Of a DNA stretch of 64,000 bases, positions 53,022-62,552 are shown one piece after another. The stretch is taken from NCBI GenBank assembly GCA_964540725.1, contig CAZINU010000001.1, forward strand, positions 166,334 to 230,333, in the 5' to 3' direction. Within the stretch, counting starts at the first letter, position 1. Each line of letters begins with the position of its first letter. The translations under genes were made by a program, and so were the position numbers. The notes below the pieces were generated by a model. It had not been told where the DNA came from. It did not search any database and saw only the letters and a list, made by a program, of their open reading frames with translations. Source of the stretch: JANJWP01 sp964540725. GTDB lineage: Bacteria > Patescibacteriota > Gracilibacteria > BD1-5 > UBA2023.

Positions 53022-53333
53022 ATGCTCGCAGTCGTAGAAATCGGAGGAAAGCAATACACCGTCAAAGCCGGTGACGTCATCGAAGTCGACAATCAGAACG
53101 CCGAAGTCGGCGCGAAGATTACGGCCGTTCCCCTTCTCGTCGCGAAGGAAGACGGTTCTGACGTCAAGGTCGGCACCCCGTCCGTTGAAGGATCCGAAGT
53201 TACCCTCAAGGTTCTCGAGAACTTCCAGGGCGACAAGATTCGCGTATTCAAGATGAAGTCCAAAAAGCGCTATTCCCGAACCCGGGGTTTCCGCGCGAGC
53301 CTCACGAAGCTTGAAGTCGTAAAAATCGCGTAA
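53022..53333 (+). CDS. rplU: 50S ribosomal protein bL21
   Basis: 103 aa: MLAVVEIGGKQYTVKAGDVI and the C-terminal KMKSKKRYSRTRGFRASLTK match bL21, which binds 23S rRNA with uL22-type loops. Normal length. rpmA (bL27), its usual neighbour, is not adjacent. No SD. Confidence 0.95.
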   Translation: MLAVVEIGGKQYTVKAGDVIEVDNQNAEVGAKITAVPLLVAKEDGSDVKVGTPSVEGSEVTLKVLENFQGDKIRVFKMKSKKRYSRTRGFRASLTKLEVVKIA

Positions 53334-53411
53334 AGGAGGGGGCCCGTCCGCCGCTTTCGCGATTTTCCAAAATCGTTCGCGGCCGACGGATTTATTCCTA
53401 AACGGCAGTGA

Positions 53412-54473
53412 ATGCGTTTCAAGGTCAACGTTCGGGCCCGTCTCGAACGTCACGTACGCAATAGCCACGCCCTTCAAAAGAGCGGCGTCTACCAAATCGT
53501 TCGCAGGTTCCGGCTCCTTACGGTACTGGTTACCATCCTGCTTCCCGTATATCCGTCCTTCGGCGCGTTCGTCCTTCCCGACGAAACGACCGTCGGCGAT
53601 TATGACGAATCCACCATTATCGCCGCTTACCAGGAAGACACTTCCGAGACGATGTTCTCGCAGGATTCCGGGTTCGTAAAGCCTTCGATAGCCATTCGAA
53701 ACGGTCGCGATACCGAAGGGGTCAACCGGCTTTTACCGTACGAGGTCGAACCCGGCGACAGCCTTTCCGCCATCGCCGCGAAGTTCGGCGTGAGCGTCAA
53801 TTCGGTCATATGGGCGAACGATTTCTCGAAGAATCCCGTTTTGAAACCCGGGCAGGTCGTCATGATTCCTCCGGTCACGGGTGTCGTCCATACCGTCGCA
53901 TCCGGCGAAACCGTCGACGCGCTGGCGTCCAAGTACAAAATCGACGCTTCCAAAATCCGCAAGCAGAACGGAATCTCCGCGACGGGCGGGCTCGTTGCTG
54001 GGCAAACCGTCATCATTCCCGGGGGCGTCCGGGTCGTTCCTGTCATAAAAAGGGAAGAGAAACCCAAGCTCGTTGCCAAGACTCTTCCGAAAAGCATCGC
54101 GCCGGCCAAGACTCCGGGGAAGAAGAGTTATTCCGTAAAATATAACGGAAACGGCAAGGGGTTCGTGTGGGGAAATTGTACCTACTACGTCGCGACCCAT
54201 AAGAACGTCACGTGGCGCGGAAACGCGAACCAGTGGCTCCGGAACGCCGCTGCGGCTGGGGTTCCAACCGGAAAGGTTCCGGCAGCGGGGGCAATCGTGT
54301 CCTTTTCCGGACGGGGATACAATCCGTACTACGGGCACGTCGGCATCGTCAGCGGCGTCGACGGGAACGATATCATCGTGAAGGATATGAACTACCGCCG
54401 TCTCGGCGAAGTGACGATCCGTCGAGTATCGAAGAGCGATCCCACCATTCGGGGATACATCTACGCCGATTAG
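53412..54473 (+). CDS. Secreted LysM/CHAP peptidoglycan hydrolase
   Basis: 353 aa. An N-terminal signal/TM segment (about 32-50, LLTVLVTILLPVYPSFGAF) precedes two LysM repeats (about 110-155, YEVEPGDSLSAIAAKFGVSV; about 160-205, HTVASGETVDALASKYKIDA). The C-terminal CHAP amidase domain has WGNCTYYVATHKN (catalytic Cys) and YGHVGIVSGVDG (catalytic His). It binds and cleaves wall peptides, probably during growth or division. Confidence 0.88.
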   Translation: MRFKVNVRARLERHVRNSHALQKSGVYQIVRRFRLLTVLVTILLPVYPSFGAFVLPDETTVGDYDESTIIAAYQEDTSETMFSQDSGFVKPSIAIRNGRDTEGVNRLLPYEVEPGDSLSAIAAKFGVSVNSVIWANDFSKNPVLKPGQVVMIPPVTGVVHTVASGETVDALASKYKIDASKIRKQNGISATGGLVAGQTVIIPGGVRVVPVIKREEKPKLVAKTLPKSIAPAKTPGKKSYSVKYNGNGKGFVWGNCTYYVATHKNVTWRGNANQWLRNAAAAGVPTGKVPAAGAIVSFSGRGYNPYYGHVGIVSGVDGNDIIVKDMNYRRLGEVTIRRVSKSDPTIRGYIYAD

Positions 54474-54485
54474 TTCGGGAATTCT

Positions 54486-54519
54486 GAAAAATGCCCCACG
54501 GGAACGACGGGGCATTTTT
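54486..54519. terminator. Terminator between the CHAP gene and folD
   Basis: GAAAAATGCCCC-acgggaacgac-GGGGCATTTTTC. Confidence 0.83.
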
Positions 54520-54584
54520 CAGTCTCGTCTGCCCATTCCCGTGGGCGGACGTTTCGGGATATTTCGCTTCAAGAAGGGTGCGAC

Positions 54585-55424
54585 CTATTTTCCCGACTGC
54601 CACAGGAACGCCTCGAACGTGTTTTCGAGAAGCATCGCGACGGTCATCGGGCCGACTCCGCCGGGAACGGGGGTAATGTCGGCGATTCGGACGATTCCGT
54701 CGAAATCGGCATCGCCTACGAGTTTTCCATCCGAGGTCCGGTTAATGCCGACGTCGATGACGGTCGCCCCCGGTCGGACCATGTCGGGCTTCAGAAGCCC
54801 GGGGCTTCCCGCCGCCATGATCACGACGTCGGCGTTTTTCGTGTGTTCCGACAGATCGCGCGTTTTCGAGTGGCAGACAGTGACCGTCGCTCCGGCATTC
54901 GCCAGAAGGAGCGCGAGAGGCTTGCCGACGATGTTTCCGTTTCCCACGACCGTTACGTCCTTTCATTCTAGAAGGATTCCGTAATGGGAAAGGAGCCGGA
55001 GGATTCCCTTCGGGGTACAGGGAACGAAACCGCTTTGACGGTTAAGGAAAATTCCGGACACGCTCGCCTGAGTGAATCCGTCGACGTCCTTTTCGGGCGA
55101 AATCGCGTCGACGACGGCATTTCGGTCCACGTGGGCGGGAAGGGGGAGTTGGACGATGATCGCATGGGTCCCCGAGTCGTTGTTCCGATCCCGAACGACA
55201 TCGAGCACGTTTTTCGTCGACGCGTTTTCGGAAAGTTCGACGAGTTCGAATTCCATGCCGACTTCCTCGCAAGCCCGACGTTTTTGTCGCACGTACGCCA
55301 GGCTTGCCGGATTCTCGCCCACGAGGACTACCGAGAGTTTCGGGCGTCCGTCGCAACGCGAAACGCGCTCCGAAAGCGAATTTCGAATTTCGGTCGCGAG
55401 GGTACGTCCTTCCAATATGGCCAT
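54585..55424 (-). CDS. folD: Methylenetetrahydrofolate dehydrogenase/cyclohydrolase FolD
   Basis: 279 aa with TGA at 54963-54965 as Gly in HYGILLEGKDVTVVGNGN. Catalytic region ASLAYVRQKRRACEEVGMEF, then IIVQLPLPAHVD, PEKDVDGFT, and the nucleotide site VVGNGNIVGKPLALLLANAG; end TPVPGGVGPMTVAML. It interconverts C1-folates with NADP. Start MAILEGRTLATEI; no SD. Stop TAG. Confidence 0.95.
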
Positions 55425-55567
55425 AGGTTCGGTCGGGGTTCGGAAACGGAAAAACGGATGCGTGAGTATATCGAATCGGCCCGATCGCGCAATTCTCGGG
55501 TCGACGTCGAGGCTTCGCGGGCAGCCGAAACATCGGAAAAGAATTGCTCCGGGATCGCGAAAAAAGC

Positions 55568-56281
55568 TTATGGAACCGTCGGATTCCGAACGTTCAGGCT
55601 TCCCGTTCGGAGATCGAGGAAAACGTCCTGGCTCCGGTATTTTTCACGAATGCCCAGCTCTTGCTTGTATCCAAGATTGAGTTTGAGCCGTACGACGTTC
55701 GCGAATTGCGGATCGATACAGCCCGGAATGGTCGGACACGACATCGTTCGGGCCCACATTTCGGTTCCGCGGACGAAGATGCCGACGGTCGAACCGGTAT
55801 ATCCGATCGGATACCGCTCAAAGTTCGTTCCCGTCTCGTCCGACAATCGGAAAACCAACGCGTCGTTTTTGTCGTACCCCGAAATCGACGCGATTCGGAA
55901 ACGGGAATTCGGTTCTCCGAACATGGGCGCGGGAACGCTCGTTTCGTCGACGGTTCCGCAAACGTTCGATATCCGCCCCTGATCGTCGAAGGAAACGGAA
56001 GAGCCGGTAATGGCAAGGGGCGATACGGCGATAACGAAATCGGGACATCCTCCGGTAATGGTCGTACGTCCCGTAACGGCATTCGATTTCGCGAAACGGA
56101 TAATTGATTCGAATTTTTGCACGAACCCCCGAAGTTTCTCGATTTCGGTCTGCCGCTCGAAGTCGAAATTCCCCACCGTGACCGCCAGGATGCCGATAAT
56201 CGCGATTACGACCATGAGTTCCGTGAGGGTGAAGGCGCGGCTTGAAACCATCCGGATGCGGTCGGAAAGGATTTTTTTCAT
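55568..56281 (-). CDS. Type IV pilin-like protein (prepilin N-terminus)
   Basis: 237 aa. MKKILSDRIRMVSSRAFTLT ELMVVIAIIGILAVTVG is a class III-type prepilin leader; cleavage would fall before Phe of FTLTE (Ala rather than Gly at -1), with the conserved Glu at +5. The globular part has a Cys pair (GGCPDF ... ISNVCG) and another (SCPTIPGC). Possible pseudopilin or surface fibre subunit. Divergent from the FnIII gene. TAA. Confidence 0.8.
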   Translation of the reverse strand: MKKILSDRIRMVSSRAFTLTELMVVIAIIGILAVTVGNFDFERQTEIEKLRGFVQKFESIIRFAKSNAVTGRTTITGGCPDFVIAVSPLAITGSSVSFDDQGRISNVCGTVDETSVPAPMFGEPNSRFRIASISGYDKNDALVFRLSDETGTNFERYPIGYTGSTVGIFVRGTEMWARTMSCPTIPGCIDPQFANVVRLKLNLGYKQELGIREKYRSQDVFLDLRTGSLNVRNPTVP

Positions 56282-56290
56282 GCGGAACGT

Positions 56291-56319
56291 TTGCAAATAT
56301 GCCGATGGTATGGTATATT
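56291..56319 (+). promoter_or_regulatory. Promoter of the FnIII surface protein gene
   Basis: TTGCAA (56291-56296), 17-nt spacer, TATATT (56314-56319). Confidence 0.65.
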
Positions 56320-56391
56320 CGAGGGCAAGTCTTACGAAGTATACCGCTTCGGGGCCCCTCCGCAATATTATTTTCTTTCATTCCTTTTCGT

Positions 56392-57369
56392 ATGAAGCTT
56401 GCAAAAACGCTCGCAGCCTTCGCGATTGCCACCGCGTCCGTAGGATCGGCCCTCGCAGCAGAAGAAGCCGCTCCGGCCGCCGTCACCGGCGCCACCGCCG
56501 CCACCACGATGGAAGCTCCGGCCGCCGACGCCGCCTCGGGAACCTCGGTTTCCCTGAACGTCGAAGGCGCCCCCGCCGTCGTCTCGACGACCGCCAACTC
56601 GGTTACCCTCCAGTGGAACAAGGTCGAAGCCGCCGTTTCTTACATCGTGAAGTATTCCGAGAAATCCGTCGCCACCTCCGCCGAACCGAATCCGGTCTAC
56701 GATAACGAAACCGCTCCGGTTACCGAAACCGGCGCTACCGTCGAAGGTCTCACCGAAGGAAAGACGTACTACTTCGCGGTCGTCGCCCTCGATAAGGACG
56801 GAAACGAATCCGATTCCCTCTCCGAGGAACTCGCCGTTATCCTCTCGGCCCCGGTTACCGCCTCCGGAACCTCCGCAGGTTTCGCTCTCGTTGCGGTAAC
56901 CGTAAAGAACACCCGTTCCATGACGGTCGAATTCTCGGCCCCCCTCGGAACCGATCCGATCGAAGTGAAGCTCCAGAAGACCGCCAATAGCGCCACCATT
57001 CCGGTAGAATCCATCGTCGCCGATCCGATGAATCCGACGACCGCCACCGTCACCCTCGCCGCCGACCTCGAAGGCGATTCCACCTATTCCCTCACGGTCG
57101 TTTCCGCGAAGGACGCCCAGGGCGCTACCATCGCCGAAGGCGTGAACGCCATTAAGGAATTCACGACCATCGCCGCCATTCCTCCGGCCGTAGAAGTTCC
57201 GCTCAACGCCGCCGCCGCATCCGGCGCTACCGCGTCCGGCGCTACCGCAACCGGAAGCCTCGCCGCCGCTACGGAAGTTCCGACCGGACCGAAGGAGACC
57301 CTCGTCATCATGCTCGCCCTCCTCTCCGGACTCGGTATCGTCTTCGCCCTCCGCCGCAAGGCCGCGTAG
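56392..57369 (+). CDS. Surface protein with FnIII-like domain and C-terminal TM anchor
   Basis: 325 aa. Signal peptide MKLAKTLAAFAIATASVGSA. FnIII-like domain about 57-145 (VTLQWNKVEAAVSYIVKYSE, TEGKTYYFAVVALDKDGNES), a second Ig-like domain about 155-265 with SMTVEFSAPLG, an Ala/Ser/Thr-rich stalk, then a TM helix ETLVIMLALLSGLGIVFALR and RRKAA. The TM-Arg tail resembles a sorting signal. Ala-rich and likely strongly expressed (codon-biased). Confidence 0.8.
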   Translation: MKLAKTLAAFAIATASVGSALAAEEAAPAAVTGATAATTMEAPAADAASGTSVSLNVEGAPAVVSTTANSVTLQWNKVEAAVSYIVKYSEKSVATSAEPNPVYDNETAPVTETGATVEGLTEGKTYYFAVVALDKDGNESDSLSEELAVILSAPVTASGTSAGFALVAVTVKNTRSMTVEFSAPLGTDPIEVKLQKTANSATIPVESIVADPMNPTTATVTLAADLEGDSTYSLTVVSAKDAQGATIAEGVNAIKEFTTIAAIPPAVEVPLNAAAASGATASGATATGSLAAATEVPTGPKETLVIMLALLSGLGIVFALRRKAA

Positions 57370-57391
57370 TCGAACCCCGAAACCGCGAACC

Positions 57392-57422
57392 GAAAAAACC
57401 GCCCGATCCGGGCGGTTTTTTT
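57392..57422 (+). terminator. Terminator of the FnIII gene
   Basis: GAAAAAACCGCCCG-at-CCGGGCGGTTTTTTT. Confidence 0.87.
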
Positions 57423-57494
57423 CATGGTTCCGAGCGCTTGCCCTCCGCCGCTTTCCGGGTATTATCCTGCCGGTATTTTTCCGTCATCGTCCCC

Positions 57495-57776
57495 GTGGTC
57501 GTTCACCAGTTCTTCTTCGCGCTCCTCGTCTTTTTCGGAATCCTCCGGTGGATCGTCATTCTCGACGTCATCCTTTCTTGGAGCGTGCTGTTCGGCGTGC
57601 AAATCCGTATTCCGTTCATCCGGGGCGTTCTCGATCCTTTGTACGCGAAAATCCGAAAAGTCTTCCCGACGACCTTCCACTGACTCGATTTCGCCCCCAT
57701 CGTGCTCATACTGGCTTTGGCGCTTTTGCAATCGGCCGTCATCGCGGTCGATCCGTCGCTCGCGTTTTTCCTCTAA
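57495..57776 (+). CDS. YggT-family membrane protein
   Basis: 93 aa from GTG 57495. Two TM helices flank the loop RIPFIRGVLDPLYAKIRKVF; TGA 57681-57683 is Gly in TTFHGLDFAPIVLILALALL, matching the 'G.iDfsPi' signature of YggT. Family members are linked to cell division or membrane insertion. It precedes ftsW by 20 bp, which supports a division role. Confidence 0.82.
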
Positions 57777-57796
57777 CCGTCCAACGTTCTTCCGTC

Positions 57797-59023
57797 ATGA
57801 AAACGAAGGCTATCGATTACGGAATTTTCTTCGTCGTGCTCTCGCTCATCGTCTTCTGAATGGTCATGATCAGTTCGGTGAGCGTGTATCCGTCGTTCAA
57901 GGTGACGTCGCTCATGGCCGCCGCCGGGAAAATCGACGAACCGTACAATCATTTCTACCTCGTTCGGAACCTCGCCCACGTGTTTCTTTTCGGGTTCCCG
58001 GTTCTGGCGATCGTCGCGAAAACCGACTATGCCGTCTTCGAACGGTACGCCAAGCAGATATTCCTTGCCGGACTCCTCTCCCTCGTCGTCGTTCTCTTCG
58101 TTGGCGTCGTATACAACGGGGCGCGCGGCTGGATCGACGTTCCGTTCCTGCCGTTTTCGCTTCAGCCCGTCGAATTCGTCAAATTCGCCGCCATCGTCTA
58201 TTTCGCGTACTTCCTGAAGCGTCGGAAGTCCGAAATCCCTACGCTCGAAGGAGGGTTTTTCCCGTACATGATGCTGCTCGGAGCCATTATGTTCCTATTG
58301 GCGCTCCAGCCGGACTTCGGATCCATACTGCTCATCGTCCCGATTGCCGTCGTCATGTTCTTCGTGGGAGGGGGAAATCCCAGGCACCTGCTCGTGAGTG
58401 CCCTCGTGTTCTCGCTCTTCGCGGCGTCGGTCTACGGGCTCGGGAAGGCCGAATCCGGCGAACGCAACAGTTTGAGCTACATTACCGAACGCATCGACAA
58501 TTTCCTCTCGGACAATCAAACGGCCATCGAGAGCAAAACGATCAATTTCCAAACGGAACAAGGGTTGATCGCGATCGGAAGCGGCGGATTTTTCGGACTC
58601 GGGTTCGGAAAATCGGTACAGAAATTCGGCTACCTGCCCGAAGTCCAAGGGGACTTCATCTTTTCGGTCATCGCCGAAGAGTTGGGGTTCGTCGGAGTGT
58701 TTTTCCTCGTTTCCGCGTACGGCTACCTCGGGTACCGGGGATTCCGCATTGCCCGGAGGGTGGACGACCCGTTCGCCCGGTATCTCGCGGTCGGAATCAC
58801 GTCGTGGATTCTCGTTCAGGCGTTCGTGAACATGGGCGTCAATCTCAATATCGTACCGCTCACGGGCGTTACGCTCCCGTTCGTCAGCTATGGCGGGTCG
58901 TCGCTCTTGTCCCTCCTCATAGGGGTCGGCGTCCTTTTGAACGTATCCCGGCACGTCCGGTACGAGGCACCGTCCGCGTCGCGCCGGGGATGGTTTGCCC
59001 GAGGACTTCGAAAGGGTTCGTAG
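57797..59023 (+). CDS. ftsW: FtsW/RodA-type peptidoglycan glycosyltransferase (SEDS)
   Basis: 408 aa, about ten TM helices. TGA 57857-57859 is Gly in LIVFGMVMISS in TM1. SEDS motifs: GARGWIDVPFLPFSLQPVEF VKFA, ALQPDFGSILLIVP with the catalytic Asp region, and the last conserved block GVTLPFVSYGGSSLLSLLIG. It polymerises lipid II at the septum or side wall; FtsW versus RodA cannot be separated with certainty, though the sequence ending favours FtsW. Confidence 0.9.
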
Positions 59024-59206
59024 TTCCCGCCCTTCTTGATTGCCGACCGCAATCGCAGACGGTTCGGAACGGCGGATTTCGGGCGAAAGCCTCCGCAGTC
59101 CCGAAGGGACGAGGACCGGCCGGAAACGGAATGCCGGCATTCCGAACCGTTCGTCCGGGATTTCTTCTATCGGGCTCCCGCTTCCGTCGAACGCGGCCCC
59201 GAAGGC

Positions 59207-62200
59207 CTACGCCCCGCTCCCTTTCGGATTTTGGATAATCGGCGCCATCGCGGCGACGAATCCCGGTTTGTTCGTGGGATCGGCGAAAAATCTCCGAACG
59301 ATCTCTTCGGTGTGCCGGCCGAAAAGGTAGGGGATTGCCTGCGAAACGACGAACCCCGGGTTTTCCCGGACGAACGCGCTTTTCATGCGTACCGAAAGCG
59401 GATTTTCGGCACCGCCTTTCGGAAGGCTCCAATCGTCGCCGAGCGCCGACACGATACGCGACAGGAGTTCGAATCCTTCTTCTGCGAGCACGCGGGAATC
59501 CGCTTCGGAGATGGTTCCGTCAACGGCGTCGGCAGCCTTCGAGAGCAGGGCGTTCAGTCGGGAGACGCTTCGTCCGTCCGTAAGGGATGTCGTTTCCCCT
59601 CCGAACTCCGCGACCGCCTTTCGAATCTGCGGGAGCTTTTCCCCAACGCTTCGGGACGGACGTTCCGTTTCGGTCGGAGTTCCGAGGATGGCGAGCGATT
59701 CTTCCGGAACCGAGAGGAAGAATTTTCCTCCGAGAACGAGGGCGCGTTCGGTGTCGAACGATTCGCCGAGCCCGGCGAGTTCCGCCGCGTTCTCGACCAT
59801 GAACCGCCGGAGGTCTTCCCTGGGAACCGCATTCCGAAGGGCGATGAGCCGTTCTTCCAGGGGAATTCCGAGGACGTCGGTCCGGAGAAGGCCTTCCAGC
59901 GCCGGAAATTCCCGGCGTACGACCGGAAGGAACCGGGTGCGGAGTTCGGGCTCGTCGACCGCGTACGCGACGTCCGTTACGAGCGCCGCGACCGCTTCGG
60001 GATTCGAACGGAGCCATTCGGTCCCGCCCGACGCGGCTTTGGCGACCGTCTCGGCATGGAGATTCAGGAGCGCTTTCGTCCGTTCGCCCCCGAGCGCGCG
60101 GATGAGCGCGAGGGCGGTTTCCGCGCCGGAGGGGTCGATTCCGAACCGTTCGAAGAGGATCTTTCTCGAAGCGGCGTCGGTTTTCGATTCCGCCGAAAGA
60201 ATGAAATCGACGAGGCTTCCGGCCTTCCGAACGTCCAATTCGGCACCCTTCGCGCCGACGTTCCGGAGTTCGGCGAGTTTTCCGAGCGTTCCCGAACGCT
60301 CCAGTTTTTCCACGACGGCCGAAACGTCGTCTTTCGAAAGGTTCCGAAGGAATTCCGAAACGGCCCTGCCGAAATTCGGCGGAGGACCGAAACAGTCTTT
60401 CAAAAGCGTTTTCGCCGTTTCCCGGGAGAGTACCGGACCCTTTCCGTCGCCGCGGTCGTCCCTGAGTACGTCGATGAGCGCCCGGACGTCCGAGGTTTCG
60501 AGAATCGCGCTCCCGTCCGAACGTTTGAGGAATTCGCCGATACCGGTCGCGGACATTCCTTCGGAAACTATCGCGCCCAGTTCGGAGGAGGGGAGGGAAT
60601 AGAAGAGGTTTACGGCCGATTCGACCGCGCGCTCCTGCCTTTCGGCCGAGAGATAGGGGTTGGAGAACGGGTTCTTCATGACGGCGGTCACCACGTCGAC
60701 CGCCTTCTTCATCGCGCCTTCCCCCTTCGCGCCGCTTGCCGCCGCCGAGAAACCTTCGAGCAGCCAGTCCTTGAACGGTTCCGACCGTACGGTTTCCAAA
60801 AGGGCCGTTTTGGGAACGTTCACGTTCCCGATTCTCACGGAAGATCCCGGAAGCGCCGCGAGCGTTTCTTCGACGGAACGCCGGGCGTTTTCGAAGAGCG
60901 TTTCCTTCGTAACGGTTTTCGGTCGGTTCGCCCCGAACAGGGATTCGGAAGCCGATCGCACGAATCGTTCCGTCACGGCGTCCACGAAGGGGTCGCCGTG
61001 TTTCGGAAGAACTTCGCGAAGGCGTACCGTATCCGTTTTGAGGGACGTTCCAAGGCGTTTCTGAAGCTCCGTCGCGAAGGTCGATATTTTCAGGTCGACG
61101 ATGCCCTTGATGCGTCGGATGAAATTGCCTTCCGCCAATCGGATGTTCTCTTTCAGCACGTCGCCTTCGAGGAGGAACATGACGACTTCTTTCAACGGGT
61201 CCAGGTTGCCTTTCGCGTATTCGGCGACGGCGCGCTGGATCTTTTCCCGATGGGTTACGAGGTTCGAGGCGTTCTCCCCGATAAGTTTCACGAGCTCCCA
61301 CGCGTCCAATTCCTTCCGTTCGCCCGGTTTCGTCGGAGTGCCGGAAAGCAGCGTTCCGACGAAATCGTCGACGGCCCCTTTCGGGAGCTTCGGTTTCAGT
61401 TTCGCGACGAGGACGAGAATCTGGTTGACGTATCTTTCGAGCTTCGCTTCGTCCGGCGGATTTTCGGTAAACAGTTCCATGCCCTCGACCCCCTTCTTCG
61501 CCAAGAGAAGTCGGTCGGCATCGGAGAGTCCCGGGTTTCGGACGATCGCGAGGAGCTTTTCGGCGAGCGGGTTCGCTCCGACGGCCTGGAGTTTCGAAAT
61601 ACCGTCGATTCCGCCCCGTACCGTTTTTTCCGAAATGACCGCGCCGAGGAATTTCGCCGATTCGTTCGCGAATTTCAAGGCCACGCCGGTTCGCTCCGCG
61701 TCGTCGCGAACGGAGCCTTCGAGCAGTCGGACGGCGTCTTGGCGGACGTTCCCGACGAAAACGTCGTACGCCTTCAACACGGCTTCTTTGTCCGCGTGCT
61801 GTCCGACGTTCGGAAGCACGTCGCAGAGTACCGTCGCCAGATCGGGGAATTTCGAAAACAGTTCCCCCATGCCGCCGAAGCGCTTCAATTCTTCGACGAA
61901 TTTCGGAATTTTTTCCGGTTGGGTTTTTGCGAGGTCGATACCGAAGGCGACGCTCGACCGGAGGGTTTTCGTGGCCAGATCGAATTCCTTGGCTCCCACG
62001 GCAAGGCGCCGGTCGGGATTCTTCACGAGCTCGTGGGCGCGCTCCAAGAACGACCGGATCAATTCGGCGCCGCGTTCTTCGGGCGTCAGGTAGTTTTCGA
62101 CGATGAGCTTCGTCGTTCCCCTGAGGACGTGTCCTTTCGGAAGCCGTGCCTCCATTTCGCCCAAAACCGCGACCAATTCGGCGCGGTAGGTTTTGAAGTC

Positions 62201-62380
62201 GGTACGGAGGCCTTCCGGGGAATCGAGTTTCGTCAAAAGCCGCTCGGTCGCGACGTCGGCCGCCGCTTCGAGCGTTTCTTGGAGGCTTCTCGGAATCCGG
62301 GGCCGTTCCTTGGTTTTTTCCGTCGGTTCCGGTCTCGGGGCTTCGATCCGTTCCGGGGACGGGTGGGGGATTTCTGACAT
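59207..62380 (-). CDS. Very large all-helical cytoplasmic protein, unknown function
   Basis: 1057 aa without TGA codons, signal pept or TM segments. It is a succession of amphipathic helices with repeats of about 35-60 residues containing patterns like KLLAIVRNPGLSDADRLLLA and RIVSALGDDWSLPKGGAENP, suggesting an alpha-solenoid. N-terminus is Pro/Glu-rich (SEIPHPSPERIEAPRPEPTE). The gap 59024-59206 before ftsW's end is a convergent spacer. No family recognised. Confidence 0.7.
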   Translation of the reverse strand: MSEIPHPSPERIEAPRPEPTEKTKERPRIPRSLQETLEAAADVATERLLTKLDSPEGLRTDFKTYRAELVAVLGEMEARLPKGHVLRGTTKLIVENYLTPEERGAELIRSFLERAHELVKNPDRRLAVGAKEFDLATKTLRSSVAFGIDLAKTQPEKIPKFVEELKRFGGMGELFSKFPDLATVLCDVLPNVGQHADKEAVLKAYDVFVGNVRQDAVRLLEGSVRDDAERTGVALKFANESAKFLGAVISEKTVRGGIDGISKLQAVGANPLAEKLLAIVRNPGLSDADRLLLAKKGVEGMELFTENPPDEAKLERYVNQILVLVAKLKPKLPKGAVDDFVGTLLSGTPTKPGERKELDAWELVKLIGENASNLVTHREKIQRAVAEYAKGNLDPLKEVVMFLLEGDVLKENIRLAEGNFIRRIKGIVDLKISTFATELQKRLGTSLKTDTVRLREVLPKHGDPFVDAVTERFVRSASESLFGANRPKTVTKETLFENARRSVEETLAALPGSSVRIGNVNVPKTALLETVRSEPFKDWLLEGFSAAASGAKGEGAMKKAVDVVTAVMKNPFSNPYLSAERQERAVESAVNLFYSLPSSELGAIVSEGMSATGIGEFLKRSDGSAILETSDVRALIDVLRDDRGDGKGPVLSRETAKTLLKDCFGPPPNFGRAVSEFLRNLSKDDVSAVVEKLERSGTLGKLAELRNVGAKGAELDVRKAGSLVDFILSAESKTDAASRKILFERFGIDPSGAETALALIRALGGERTKALLNLHAETVAKAASGGTEWLRSNPEAVAALVTDVAYAVDEPELRTRFLPVVRREFPALEGLLRTDVLGIPLEERLIALRNAVPREDLRRFMVENAAELAGLGESFDTERALVLGGKFFLSVPEESLAILGTPTETERPSRSVGEKLPQIRKAVAEFGGETTSLTDGRSVSRLNALLSKAADAVDGTISEADSRVLAEEGFELLSRIVSALGDDWSLPKGGAENPLSVRMKSAFVRENPGFVVSQAIPYLFGRHTEEIVRRFFADPTNKPGFVAAMAPIIQNPKGSGA

Positions 62381-62552
62381 GGCGGGACGTTCGTTTCCAT
62401 CCTACCATACCCGAAGCTCCGGGGCAAATCTCCGGAAGGGTTTTTCCGAACCGTTCCCCGCGAAACCGGTTTTTTCGCCCCAAGGCGCTCGGAACGCTTG
62501 AAAAAACGACCGACCGCGCGTATACTCCGGCTTCGCCGTAACCGTTTTCCGT

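Noticed and set aside
59036..62377. 1113-codon plus-strand open frame
   Set aside because: Exact antisense of the 1057-aa helical protein; extreme Arg/Phe/Gly bias shows it is a shadow.
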